Assembly: GCF_018531445.1 (NCBI RefSeq) | Contig: NZ_JAHDTH010000083.1 | Location: 1 to 32,319, forward strand | Direction of reading: 5' to 3' | DNA: 32,319 nucleotides | From: Pseudonocardia lacus | GTDB taxonomy: Bacteria; Actinomycetota; Actinomycetes; Mycobacteriales; Pseudonocardiaceae | Shown: positions 1 through 7,986 of the stretch, piece after piece | Layout: every line of letters begins with the position of its first letter | How positions within the stretch are numbered: position 1 is the first letter of the stretch | Program-made: the position numbers and the translations under genes | The notes under the pieces: model-generated | The model's database searches: none | The model's input: only the letters and a program-made list of their open reading frames with translations | Told to the model about the DNA's origin: nothing

Positions 1-188
1 GGGGCCAGCTCCGCGTCGGGCACGACGACGGCGGCGCGGTCGGTGGCCGGGGCCGCGGTGGCGGCCGGATCGGTGCGGTCGGGGGCGTCCCGCGGCCAGA
101 GCGCGAACACGCCGAGCGCGACCAGCAGCACGACCACGACCGTGCTGACGACCTCCGCCCGACGCACGCCCTGCCGCGGAGCGGTCAC
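1..188 (-). CDS. TlpA/thioredoxin-like membrane-anchored protein, N-terminal part only
   Basis: Only the first 62 codons lie in the window; the gene runs off the left edge. It starts at a GTG (188-186) that overlaps the nth stop in a GTGA junction, so it is co-transcribed and translationally coupled with nth. The visible protein has a short basic N-terminus, one hydrophobic segment (about residues 11-32, rich in Val/Leu, ending ALWP) and then an Ala/Asp/Thr-rich linker, as expected of a signal anchor before an extracytoplasmic domain. The redoxin fold itself is not visible. The TlpA assignment rests on gene order: in mycobacteria and relatives the gene after nth encodes a TlpA-like thiol-disulfide protein. 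It could be another exported protein. Confidence 0.6.
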   Translation of the reverse strand, partial: MTAPRQGVRRAEVVSTVVVVLLVALGVFALWPRDAPDRTDPAATAAPATDRAAVVVPDAELA

Positions 189-1045
189 GGGACGTCCCGG
201 TCGGCGGCCGTGCGCGGGGCGGGCGCCGGGGCGTCGTCCTCGGTGAGCCCGACCAGCGCCAGCAGGTGCGGCCGGGACGGGCCCTTGACCAGCTTGGCGG
301 CCTGGATCGGGTCGGTCGGGCCGGTGCCGTAGGAGGGGCAGTCGGCGGCGAGCGTGCAGGCGCCGCAGGCCGGCTTCTTGGCGTGGCACACGCGGCGGCC
401 GTGGAAGATGATCCGGTGCGAGGCCATCGTCCAGTCGCGCTTGGGGATCAGCTCGCCGACCGCGTGCTCGACCTTGACCGGGTCCTCCAGGTCGGTCCAG
501 CCCCAGCGCCGGACGAGCCGGCCGAAGTGCGTGTCGACGGTGATGCCGGGCACGTCGAAGGCGTTGCCCAGGATGACGTTGGCCGTCTTGCGGCCGATCC
601 CGGGCAGCTTGACCAGCTCGTCGAGGGTGTTGGGCAGGACGCCGTCGTGCTTCTCGACGACCGCGGCGCCCAGTCCGATCAGCGAGTTCGCCTTGTTCCG
701 GAAGAAGCCGGTGGAGTGGATCATCTCCTCCAGCTCGGCCCGGTCGGCCTGCGCGTAGGCCAGTGCGGTCGGATAGCGCGCGAAGAGCTTCGGCGTGACG
801 GCGTTGACGCCCTTGTCAGTGCTCTGCGCGGACAGGATGGTGGCCACGGCCAGCTCGAGCGGGGTGGTGAAGTCGAGCTCGCAGTGCGCGTCGGTGTGGG
901 TGGCGGTGAGGGTGCGCAGCATCCGGCCGACCCGGCGGGCGCGCCCCAGCGCTGGCTCGCCCGCGGCGATGCGCTTGGCGAGCCGGGCCGCGTTCCGCAG
1001 CGCGTCGGCGCCGTGGGTGGTGGGAGCCGCGGGGGAGGGGGTCAC
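185..1045 (-). CDS. nth: Endonuclease III (DNA glycosylase/AP lyase)
   Basis: Base-excision repair enzyme that removes oxidised pyrimidines and nicks the abasic site. The 286-residue protein has the helix-hairpin-helix LPGIGRKTAN with the catalytic Lys, followed by VDTHFGRL with the catalytic Asp. The C-terminal [4Fe-4S] cluster ligands are spaced C-X6-C-X2-C-X5-C (CHAKKPAC, then GACTLAADC). The core from CELDFTTPLELAVATILSAQ onward closely matches mycobacterial Nth. The start is the GTG at 1045; the open frame runs much further upstream, but that extension is not Nth-like. GGAG lies very close to this GTG, so initiation is not well defined. It overlaps the TlpA-like gene by four bases downstream. 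Confidence 0.95.
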   Translation of the reverse strand: MTPSPAAPTTHGADALRNAARLAKRIAAGEPALGRARRVGRMLRTLTATHTDAHCELDFTTPLELAVATILSAQSTDKGVNAVTPKLFARYPTALAYAQADRAELEEMIHSTGFFRNKANSLIGLGAAVVEKHDGVLPNTLDELVKLPGIGRKTANVILGNAFDVPGITVDTHFGRLVRRWGWTDLEDPVKVEHAVGELIPKRDWTMASHRIIFHGRRVCHAKKPACGACTLAADCPSYGTGPTDPIQAAKLVKGPSRPHLLALVGLTEDDAPAPAPRTAADRDVP

Positions 1046-1226
1046 GCTCCGAGGGTACGGCGGCACCCGGACGGTCCGGTCGGGCGCGTTCGCCCGACCG
1101 GCCGGGACTGTGCGCGAGGGCTCGTCACCGGGCGTCACCGGCTTTGTCACGATCGCGTCAAGGTCGCGCGCAACGCCGACCCCGCCGACGCATGATCGGG
1201 CACGGTGCGGGAACATCAGGCCCGAC

Positions 1227-1478
1227 ATGACTGCCTGGTTGTCCGTCCTCGTGCCGCTGCTGGTGATGTTCTTCGCGCTCGGAATGGAGCGGGTGGAATC
1301 CAAGCTGCGGGAGTCGACCGTGCGCCCCGAGGAGCTCGAAGAGCTCCTCGAACGACCGCGTCCGGACGAGGTCCGAGCCCTGTTCCGGCAGGGTACGGGC
1401 CGCGCCCTGGAGCTGTTCCGGCTGCGTTCGCGCGGCCAGCGGGGCAAGCGGGGAGTCCGCCGCAGCAAGGCCGCCTGA
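1227..1478 (+). CDS. Small single-pass membrane protein upstream of crp
   Basis: An 83-residue protein starting MTAWLSVLVPLLVMFFALGM: one N-terminal transmembrane helix (about residues 3-20) followed by an acidic, Glu/Arg-rich cytoplasmic helix (VRPEELEELLERPRPDEV) and a basic tail ending RRSKAA. It lies between nth and crp, where M. tuberculosis has the small membrane protein Rv3675, so it is probably the positional counterpart; function is unknown. The ATG at 1227 is chosen because it begins the hydrophobic helix. The longer open frame upstream runs antisense to nth. There is only a weak AGG as ribosome site. Confidence 0.7.
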   Translation: MTAWLSVLVPLLVMFFALGMERVESKLRESTVRPEELEELLERPRPDEVRALFRQGTGRALELFRLRSRGQRGKRGVRRSKAA

Positions 1479-1553
1479 GCCCCGGCCGAGCGCCCGCCCC
1501 CGTCCCCCGGACGGTGGGTCGCTCGGACGTGCGGACGAAACGACGCGCACAGC

Positions 1554-1583
1554 GTCACAGAGGGTGCGTGCAGCCCCTAGACT
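1554..1583 (+). promoter_or_regulatory. Candidate promoter of crp
   Basis: GTCACA (1554-1559) and TAGACT (1578-1583) are separated by 18 bases and lie about 50 bases before the crp start. The hexamers match a housekeeping sigma-factor promoter moderately (the -10 as TANNNT). Predicted from sequence only. Confidence 0.4.
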
Positions 1584-1634
1584 GGCGCGCCGGTGATCCG
1601 CCGCGGGGCAGCGGCCGGTATGAGGAGCGGTGCA

Positions 1635-2309
1635 GTGGACGAGGTTCTTAACCGAGCAGGGATATTCCAGGGTGTGGAGCCGTTCGCGGCCGATGCGTTG
1701 GCGCAGTCCCTTGAGCCGGCCGAGTTCCCCCGCGGTCATGTGATCTTCGCCGAGGGCGAGCCGGGCGACCGGCTCTACATCGTCGGCAGCGGCAAGGTGA
1801 AGATCGGGCGCAAGTCGCCGGACGGCCGGGAGAACCTGCTGATGGTCGCCGGGCCGTCGGACATGTTCGGCGAGCTGTCGATCTTCGATCCGGGCCCGCG
1901 CACGTCGTCGGCGACGGCGGTCACCGAGGTCCGCGCGCACACGATGGACCGCGCCGCGCTGCGCGAGTGGATCGGCAAGCGCCCGGAGATCGCCGAGCAG
2001 CTGCTGCGGGTGCTGGCCCGCAGGCTGCGCCGGACGAACAACATGCTGGCCGACCTGATCTTCACCGACGTGCCGGGCCGGGTGGCGAAGTCGCTGCTGC
2101 AGCTGGCCCGCCAGTTCGGGTCGCAGGAGTCCGGCCTGCTGCGGGTCACCCACGACCTGACCCAGGAGGAGATCGCCCAGCTGGTCGGCGCCTCCCGGGA
2201 GACGGTGAACAAGGCGCTGGCCGACTTCGCCCACCGCGGCTGGCTGCGGCTGGAGGGCAAGAGCGTGCTGATCCTGGAGCCGGAGCGGCTGGCCCGCCGG
2301 GCCCGGTAG
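1635..2309 (+). CDS. crp: Crp/Fnr-family cAMP-responsive transcription regulator
   Basis: Global regulator of 224 residues, the same length as M. tuberculosis Crp (Rv3676) and very similar along its whole length. An N-terminal cyclic-nucleotide-binding beta-roll (about residues 10-120) contains FAEGEPGDRLYIV and the phosphate-binding cassette GELSIFDPGPRTSSATA. A long dimer helix (RVLARRLRRTNNMLADL) leads to a C-terminal winged helix, whose recognition segment is VGASRETVNKALADFAHRGW. The start is the GTG at 1635, seven bases after GAGGAG (1622-1627); it gives the family N-terminus VDEVLNRAGIFQG. An upstream in-frame start would add a non-conserved extension. Confidence 0.95.
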   Translation: MDEVLNRAGIFQGVEPFAADALAQSLEPAEFPRGHVIFAEGEPGDRLYIVGSGKVKIGRKSPDGRENLLMVAGPSDMFGELSIFDPGPRTSSATAVTEVRAHTMDRAALREWIGKRPEIAEQLLRVLARRLRRTNNMLADLIFTDVPGRVAKSLLQLARQFGSQESGLLRVTHDLTQEEIAQLVGASRETVNKALADFAHRGWLRLEGKSVLILEPERLARRAR

Positions 2310-2311
2310 CC

Positions 2312-2341
2312 GCGCCCGGTCGGGGGCGTCGCACCGGGTGC
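2312..2341 (+). terminator. Stem-loop after crp, possible terminator
   Basis: GCGCCCGGT (2312-2320) can pair with ACCGGGTGC (2333-2341), eight Watson-Crick pairs and one G-T, with a 12-base loop. It begins two bases after the crp stop. There is no T-run, so it would be a U-less terminator at best. Confidence 0.35.
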
Positions 2342-2443
2342 CCTGGTCGTCCGGGGAGGGTGAACTCTCACTCGTACGGGCCACACACACCCGCCCGCAC
2401 TGCGCACAGCCCACCGCGCCCCGCACATCTCGTGGTCGCCGCC

Positions 2444-2461
2444 CACACGTCGTGACGTGTG
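2444..2461. promoter_or_regulatory. Perfect 18-bp palindrome, candidate operator
   Basis: CACACGTC-GT-GACGTGTG: two exact 8-base arms around a 2-base centre, between crp and the MFS exporter and about 85 bases before the exporter start. The form is typical of a site for a dimeric repressor; the regulator is unknown. Confidence 0.45.
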
Positions 2462-2507
2462 CGCGGCGACCTCCGCGTGTGCGGGGACGGGGACGTGGCG
2501 GAAAGAA

Positions 2508-2525
2508 CTGGTACGGGCGTACCAG
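2508..2525. promoter_or_regulatory. Perfect 18-bp palindrome, candidate operator of the MFS exporter
   Basis: CTGGTACG-GG-CGTACCAG: exact 8-base arms around a 2-base centre, 20 bases before the exporter start. It lies just upstream of, and overlaps, a weak -10-like CAGAAT (2523-2528), where a bound repressor would block polymerase. The shape fits a TetR-type operator. A partial copy of the core (GTACGGGC) occurs near 2375. Confidence 0.55.
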
Positions 2526-2545
2526 AATGTGCGAACCTGGTCGTC

Positions 2546-3781
2546 GTGCCCGACTCCTCGATCCGCGCGTACCGCGAGGCCCTGACGACCCCGGGCGCCG
2601 GCGTGCCCGCGCTGTTCTCCGCGCTGGGTCGGCTGCCGATCGCGATGGTCGGGCTGGCGATGCTGCTGTACGTGCAGCAGGTCACGGGCTCGTTCGCCAT
2701 GGCGGGCCTGGTCGGGGCGGGAGGGCTGGTCGGGGTGTCGGCCGGGTCGGTGGTGCAGGGCCGGGTGATCGACCGGATCGGCGCCACCCGGCCGCTGCTG
2801 GTGGCCTCGGCGCTGTTCGCCGTGGCGGTCACCGCGCTGGTCGGTGCCGTGCAGGCCGGGCAGGGGGTGGCGCTGCTGGTGGCGCTGGCCGTGCTCACCG
2901 GCATCACCCAGCCGGCCGTCGAGGGGGCCGCGCGGGCGCTGTGGGGGCGGCTGATCCCGGCCGGCCCGGTCCGCGACGCCGCCTTCACCTACGAGGCGAT
3001 CAGCCTCGAGGTGTTCTTCATCCTGGGCCCGGCGCTGGCCGCTCTGCTGGTCGCGGTCACGCCGTGGCCGGGAACGGCCGTGGTGGTCGCGGCGGGCGTG
3101 ATGGTGGCCGGGTCCGTCGGGTTCGCGCTGACCCGGCCCGTGCGGACCGAGCCGGCACGCGTCGCAGGCGACGGACCGAAGCTGGGCCTGCTGGGCGCGA
3201 TCGCCCGGCCCGGGATGCGCACGGTCGCGCTGGCCTCGCTCGGCTTCGGCATGGTGGTCGGCACCGTCGAGGTCGGCGTGCCGGCGGTGACGGCGCAGGC
3301 GGGCTCGGCCGCGCTGGGCGGCGTGCTGCTGTCGGCCTGGTCGGTGGCCTCGGTGCTGGCCGGCGTCCTGTACTCGATGCGGCCCTGGCCGCGGCCACTG
3401 CACCTGCGGATGCCGGTGCTGCTCGGCGCCTTCGCGGTGCTGGTCGCGGCGATGTCGCTGACCGGCCCGCTGGACTCGCTGACCGCCCTCGTGGTGGCCA
3501 TGGTCGCGGCCGGCGCGTTGATCACCCCGCAGGTGACGGCGCACTCCCTCGCCGTGGACCTGGCCTCACCGCCCGGCACCGCCGCCGAGGGCTTCGGTTG
3601 GGTGGTCACCGCGGCCACCCTGGGCCTGGCCGGGGGCCAGTCGGCCGGCGGCGCGGTCGTCGAGGCCGTCGGGCCGCCGGCGGCGTTCGTGGTCGGCGGG
3701 GTGGCCGGGATGGTCGTCGCGGTGGTGCTGTGGGCCCGCCGCGGCACCCTGGCCCCGCAGCCCCGGCCGGTGCCGGTCTAG
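2546..3781 (+). CDS. MFS transporter (12 helices), probable exporter
   Basis: A 411-residue polytopic membrane protein with about 12 hydrophobic helices in two halves. The loop VQGRVIDRIGATRPLL matches the MFS motif between helices 2 and 3, and the hydrophilic stretch at about residues 190-220 is the usual central loop. The substrate cannot be read from the sequence; a palindromic operator just upstream fits an inducible drug or metabolite exporter. The GTG at 2546 is chosen because it lies downstream of the candidate operator and gives a short cytoplasmic N-terminus; no clear ribosome site is visible. Its TAG overlaps the stop of the convergent metallo-hydrolase by two bases (CTAG). Confidence 0.85.
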   Translation: MPDSSIRAYREALTTPGAGVPALFSALGRLPIAMVGLAMLLYVQQVTGSFAMAGLVGAGGLVGVSAGSVVQGRVIDRIGATRPLLVASALFAVAVTALVGAVQAGQGVALLVALAVLTGITQPAVEGAARALWGRLIPAGPVRDAAFTYEAISLEVFFILGPALAALLVAVTPWPGTAVVVAAGVMVAGSVGFALTRPVRTEPARVAGDGPKLGLLGAIARPGMRTVALASLGFGMVVGTVEVGVPAVTAQAGSAALGGVLLSAWSVASVLAGVLYSMRPWPRPLHLRMPVLLGAFAVLVAAMSLTGPLDSLTALVVAMVAAGALITPQVTAHSLAVDLASPPGTAAEGFGWVVTAATLGLAGGQSAGGAVVEAVGPPAAFVVGGVAGMVVAVVLWARRGTLAPQPRPVPV

Positions 3782-4563
3782 GCGCGCAGGTAGTCGAGCT
3801 GGGCGCGCACCGAGAGCTCGGCGGCGCCCCACAGCGTCCGGTCGACGTCGACGTAGACGACCTCGACGACCTGGCGCGCGGTCGCGGTCGGTCCCAGCGC
3901 GGCCAGCGCCGCGCGGACCTGGTCGAGGCGCTGCTCGCGGTGGGCCAGGTAGTGGGCGGCGGCCTTCGCGGCGTCGGCCAGCTCGGGGCCGTGGCCGGGC
4001 AGCACGGCGGTGTCCGGGGCCAGGTCGGCCAGCCGGTGCAGCGAGTCCAGGTAGGGGCCCAGGGAGCCGTCGGGGTGGGCGATGACGGTGGTGCCGCGGC
4101 CGAGGATGGTGTCGCCGGTGAGCACCGACGCCGCGGTGTCGGGTCCGCTGAGCAGGAACGACAGCGAGTCCGACGTGTGCCCCGGCGTGCTGATCACCCG
4201 CAGCTCGACGCCCGCCGCGGCCACCACGTCGCCGTCGCCGAGCGCCTCGGAGCCGAGCACGAGCGACGGGTCCAGCGCCCGCACGGGCGCCCCGGTCAGC
4301 TCGGCGAACCGGCGCGCGCCCGCGGCGTGGTCGTGGTGGCGGTGGGTGAGCAGCACGATCGCCACGGGCCCGGCCGCGGCCACCCGCTCCAGGTGCTCCG
4401 GGTCGTCGTCGCCCGGGTCGATGACGACGCAGCTCTCCTCGCCGGGGGCGCGCAGCACCCAGGTGTTGGTGCCCTCCAGCGTCATCGGCGACGGGTTGTG
4501 CTCCAGCAGCACCGACGCCAGCGGTGTCACGGCCCGCAGCTCCCCGTAGGCGGGCCCGGTCAC
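3778..4563 (-). CDS. Metallo-beta-lactamase-fold hydrolase
   Basis: A 261-residue protein with the metal-binding signature THRHHDHAAGA (HxHxDH), a further His in STPGHTSDS, Asp in LTGDTILG and His in VLPGHGPE. These are the ligands of a dinuclear zinc site. The NPSPMTLEGTNTWVL N-terminus and the C-terminal helical region resemble the glyoxalase II/LACTB2-like group, so a hydrolytic role on a thioester or phosphodiester is plausible; the substrate is unknown. Position matches M. tuberculosis Rv3677c beside crp. The GTG start (4563) overlaps the Nudix stop as GTGA, so the two are translationally coupled. Confidence 0.9.
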   Translation of the reverse strand: MTGPAYGELRAVTPLASVLLEHNPSPMTLEGTNTWVLRAPGEESCVVIDPGDDDPEHLERVAAAGPVAIVLLTHRHHDHAAGARRFAELTGAPVRALDPSLVLGSEALGDGDVVAAAGVELRVISTPGHTSDSLSFLLSGPDTAASVLTGDTILGRGTTVIAHPDGSLGPYLDSLHRLADLAPDTAVLPGHGPELADAAKAAAHYLAHREQRLDQVRAALAALGPTATARQVVEVVYVDVDRTLWGAAELSVRAQLDYLRA

Positions 4564-5384
4564 AGCGGGCCCCCCTCGGCGATCGGCATCCGGGCGACCG
4601 GCATCCGGACCTCGGGCTGCTCCCCGACCTCCAGGACGATGTCGCCGCCGTCGCGGCGGGCCTGCGGGATGATCGGCCGGATGGTGCGGCTGTCGGCCGC
4701 GGCGAACAGCGAGGCGCTGTCCGGGTGCTCGGCGATCTGCTCGAGCGTGCGGTAGGTGGGGGCCATCAGCTGCATGCCGCCGCGCTCCCACTCGCGCAGG
4801 GCCTCGTCGGGGTGCCACCAGGCGGCCTCGACCGCCTCGGTGGTGTGCGCGTCGGCGCTCTGCCCCTCGGGCACCACGGCCACCAGGAACGCGGTGTCGT
4901 AGCGCCGCGGGGAGACCGGTGGCGTGATCCACCGCGCCCAGGGCCGCAGCAGCTCGGCGCGCAGCACCAGCCCGGTCCCGGTGAGCAGCTGGCCCAGCGT
5001 GCGGCGGTGCGCGACGAGGTCGGCGCGGCCGTCGGCGAGCAGCGTGTGGTCGGCCCGTCCGGGGCCGGCCAGCAGCACCCCGCACTCCTCGAACGTCTCC
5101 CGCACGGCCGCGCACACCAGCGACCCCGCCAGCTCGGGGTCGCAGCCGAACCGCTCCCCGAACCAGCGCGGGTCCGGGCCGGTCCAGGCCGTGGGATCGG
5201 GCAGGTCGGTCGGGTCGACGGCGCCGCCCGGGAACACGGTCATCCCCCCGGCGAACGCCATGCCGGCCACGCGGCGCTGCAGGAAGACCTGCAGCGGCGA
5301 CCGGCCCGGCTCCGGGGCGTCCCGGACGAGGATCACGGTGGCGGCGGGGCGCGGGACGACGGGCGGGCGATCGGTGGACATCAT
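4560..5384 (-). CDS. Nudix hydrolase, NUDT19-like with an insert in the Nudix box
   Basis: A 274-residue protein. The Nudix signature is split: GGMTVFPGGAVD supplies the first Gly, and the catalytic part RETFEECGVLL (RExxEExG) follows after about 38 extra residues. An insert here is characteristic of NUDT19-type enzymes, which hydrolyse CoA derivatives or related pyrophosphates; the actual substrate is unknown. The N-terminus is a beta strand (PAATVILVRD) preceded by tandem Met codons, so the start may be 5384 or 5381. No strong ribosome site. It overlaps the metallo-hydrolase by four bases and follows the large repeat protein by 72 bases, probably in the same operon. Confidence 0.88.
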   Translation of the reverse strand: MMSTDRPPVVPRPAATVILVRDAPEPGRSPLQVFLQRRVAGMAFAGGMTVFPGGAVDPTDLPDPTAWTGPDPRWFGERFGCDPELAGSLVCAAVRETFEECGVLLAGPGRADHTLLADGRADLVAHRRTLGQLLTGTGLVLRAELLRPWARWITPPVSPRRYDTAFLVAVVPEGQSADAHTTEAVEAAWWHPDEALREWERGGMQLMAPTYRTLEQIAEHPDSASLFAAADSRTIRPIIPQARRDGGDIVLEVGEQPEVRMPVARMPIAEGGPL

Positions 5385-5456
5385 CGGACACTAACCCGGC
5401 CCCGGCGATCGGCACACGTCCGAAGGCCATGGTGCTGGTCTCGTTGCCGCCCGTGG

Positions 5457-7967
5457 TCAGCCGGCGTCGGGCGGGGTTTCCTCGTCGTTCTCGGACTCGG
5501 CGTTGCGCTTGCGGCGGGACGCGAACGGGTTGAGCCGCGACCCCTGGCGGGCGGACCCGTTGGTGCCGTTGCGCTCGGGCCCGAAACGGCCGGTGCCGGT
5601 CACCGCCCCGTTGGCGCCCGTGCCGGTGACGGCCGGGTCGCCGGGGCCGGCGCTGCCGTTGGTGACTCCGTTGGCGTAGCCCTTGCTGTAGCCGTTGCCG
5701 TTCGGGTGGATGCGGTGGGCCGCGGTCCCCGACCCGTGCGGGCCGGAGCCGTTGCCGTTGCGGGCGACGGCGCCGTTCGCGCCGGTGCCGTCGACGGCGG
5801 GGCGGTGCGGCGGCTCCGGCGCGCGGTCGTCGCCGCGGGGCACGCGGCCGCTGCGCAACTCGGCCTGCAGCTTGGCCAGCAGGTCGAGGTCGGCCTCGCC
5901 GAGGCGGGCCAGCGACTCGGGGCGCAGGCCGAGGTTCGGGTCGTGCTCGAGGTCCACGGTGCGGTCGTCGGGGATCTGGCGGCGCTCGTCGGCGTGGGCG
6001 TCGTGGTCGCGGCCCTCCCCGGAGGGCATCGGGATGGCCGGCCTGGTCGGCGTCTGCGGCACGCCACCCGTGGTGGCCGGCGGCATCGGGATCGCGCCGT
6101 TGGCCGCCGGGGGCATCGGGATCGGGCCGCTCGCCGGCGGGAGCGGGATGGGACCGCTGGCCGGGGGCATCGGGATCGCGCCGTTCGCGGGGGGTCCGGG
6201 GTTGGCACCGTTGGTGCTCGGCACGACCGGGTGCGCGCCGGTACCGGCCGGGGGCAGCGGGATGGGGCCGGAGCCCGGCGGCACCGCGGGGTGCGCGCCG
6301 GTGCCCGCGGGCGGGAGCGGGATCGCCCCGGAGCCCGGACCGTCGACGCGGGCCTGCTGGCCGCCGTCGGCGGGATCGCCGGTGGCCGGCTCGCCGTCCA
6401 CGGGCTCGTCGGGGGTGCGCAGGTAGCGGTGGCGGGCCGAGCGGCGCCCGATCGGGCGCGGCGGGGTGATCTCCCGGTCCTGCTCGGAGCCGTTGCCGCC
6501 GTCGCCCTCGGACGGCATCGCCCACGCACCGGACAGCCAGTCGCCCGACCAGCTCTCGTCGGAGACCGGGCCGTCGTCGGAGGGCCTGCCGTCCGGCGCC
6601 GGGGTGACCAGGCCGATCGGGCCGGTCAGCGGGGGCGTCGGGTCCAGCAGCGGGGGCATCAGCGGGCGGCTGAGCGGGTCCTGCAGGGGGTCGAAGTCGG
6701 AGCCCGCGGTGTCGTCGGGCCCGTCGTGGCCGACCGGGGTGAGTGGGCGGCGGCCGTTGGTCCCGCGGCGCAGCAGCGGGATGGGTGTCGGGCCGGTCAT
6801 CGAGCTGCGGTTGATCGGGGTGACCGGGGCCGGCAGGACCCGCGGCTTCGGCCGGGCCACTGGCCGCGGCTCCGGATCGCCGGACCCGTTCGGGCCGGCG
6901 CGGTGGGAGGCGCGGCGCGACCGGCCGAACTCCTCGGGGTGGAACTCGGGCTGGGCGTCGTCGCCCTCGTCGTCGCCGTGGGACTCGTCGAACAGCGTGG
7001 GCACGGCGGTCAGCCGGCCGGCGCCGCGCGGGGCCTCCTCCTCCGGATCGGCGCTCGCCGCCGGCGCCTCCCGGTCGGGCCGCTCGGGACGCTCGGACGG
7101 CGGCGGGGTGGGCGTCGGGGAGTCGAACAGCGGGGTGTCGGAGTGCGAGGCCCCGAACGGCGGTGCGGCGGAGATCGGCTGCGTGGTCTCGTTGAGCCGG
7201 TGCGCGGCGCGGCCGTCGCGGGACGCCAGGCCGGCGTCCTGGTCGGGCTGCTCGGTGCGGCGCTTGCGGGTGGGCAGCGCCGGCACCGCGACCGTCGCCT
7301 CGGCGGCGCGCGTCACGGACGGGCGCTCGTCCGGTGCGCGTTCCCCGGCGGGCGCCGGCGCCTGCGGGCGGCGGTCGAGCCGGAGCTGGCGGGCGGAGCG
7401 CATCGCCTCGGCGTGGTAGGCCGGGACGCCGCCGCCGACGGTGAGGACCTCCACCGAGCAGACCACGCCGGAGCGCTGCAGGGCGACGGTGAGCTGGTAG
7501 GCGAGCATGTCGGGGCGGCGGGAGCCCGGCTCGACCTCGACGAGCAGCACGGGGTGCGGCAGCGGCCCGGGAGCGGCGCCTGCCGCGGTGCGCCGGTGGG
7601 TGAGCAGCACGCGGCAGCCCTCCAGCTGCCGGGCCGGCAGGCTGACCAGTACCGTCGCCACCGGCCCGGCCAGCGACTCCTCGGCGGCGAACCGGTGCTC
7701 GGTGGCGTCCTCGGCGGTCGCCGGGCGCAGGGCGGCGTCGACGTCGAGGTCGATGCGGGCCGAGCGGGCCAGCTCGACCAGCCGCCCGCGCACGATCGGG
7801 GGCAGCGCGACCCGGTCGGCGGCGAGGCTGGCGGTGAGCATCTCCACGGCGTGCGCGTCCTCGCCCACGGCGACCAGCTCGCGCGCCCAGCCGAGCAGGT
7901 CGTCGTCGACCCGGCCGGCCAGGGCCAGCAGCAGGTCGTGCGTCGCGTTCTGGGACGTGCTCTCCAC
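5457..7967 (-). CDS. Large two-part protein: conserved N-terminal domain plus long disordered Pro/Gly-rich region
   Basis: An 836-residue protein of unknown function. Residues 1-200 form a folded domain (THDLLLALAGRVDDDLL near the start, VEVLTVGGGVPAYHAEAMRS near its end) that aligns along its length with the whole of the neighbouring 197-residue protein. The remaining ~630 residues look disordered: charged Pro-rich stretches, a block of repeats around residues 543-634 built on the unit (S/N)G(P/A)IP(L/M)PPA, a short helix-like segment (LDLLAKLQAELRSGR, about 690-705) and an Asn/Gly-rich tail ending in basic SRRKRN. There is no signal peptide or membrane helix. The GTG at 7967 follows GGGAGGGG at good spacing. 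It begins 19 bases after its paralogue. A scaffold or binding role is only a guess. Confidence 0.8.
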   Translation of the reverse strand: MESTSQNATHDLLLALAGRVDDDLLGWARELVAVGEDAHAVEMLTASLAADRVALPPIVRGRLVELARSARIDLDVDAALRPATAEDATEHRFAAEESLAGPVATVLVSLPARQLEGCRVLLTHRRTAAGAAPGPLPHPVLLVEVEPGSRRPDMLAYQLTVALQRSGVVCSVEVLTVGGGVPAYHAEAMRSARQLRLDRRPQAPAPAGERAPDERPSVTRAAEATVAVPALPTRKRRTEQPDQDAGLASRDGRAAHRLNETTQPISAAPPFGASHSDTPLFDSPTPTPPPSERPERPDREAPAASADPEEEAPRGAGRLTAVPTLFDESHGDDEGDDAQPEFHPEEFGRSRRASHRAGPNGSGDPEPRPVARPKPRVLPAPVTPINRSSMTGPTPIPLLRRGTNGRRPLTPVGHDGPDDTAGSDFDPLQDPLSRPLMPPLLDPTPPLTGPIGLVTPAPDGRPSDDGPVSDESWSGDWLSGAWAMPSEGDGGNGSEQDREITPPRPIGRRSARHRYLRTPDEPVDGEPATGDPADGGQQARVDGPGSGAIPLPPAGTGAHPAVPPGSGPIPLPPAGTGAHPVVPSTNGANPGPPANGAIPMPPASGPIPLPPASGPIPMPPAANGAIPMPPATTGGVPQTPTRPAIPMPSGEGRDHDAHADERRQIPDDRTVDLEHDPNLGLRPESLARLGEADLDLLAKLQAELRSGRVPRGDDRAPEPPHRPAVDGTGANGAVARNGNGSGPHGSGTAAHRIHPNGNGYSKGYANGVTNGSAGPGDPAVTGTGANGAVTGTGRFGPERNGTNGSARQGSRLNPFASRRKRNAESENDEETPPDAG

Positions 7968-7986
7968 CGGGCCCCTCCCTTCCGGT

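Noticed and set aside
2360..2371. GTGAACTCTCAC as a Crp binding site downstream of crp
   Set aside because: The half-sites are four bases apart, whereas the Crp consensus needs six between GTGA and TCAC.
6065..6340. Short regularly spaced DNA repeats resembling a CRISPR or minisatellite
   Set aside because: The repeats are imperfect, have no unique spacers of equal length and stay in frame with the Pro-rich protein repeat they encode.
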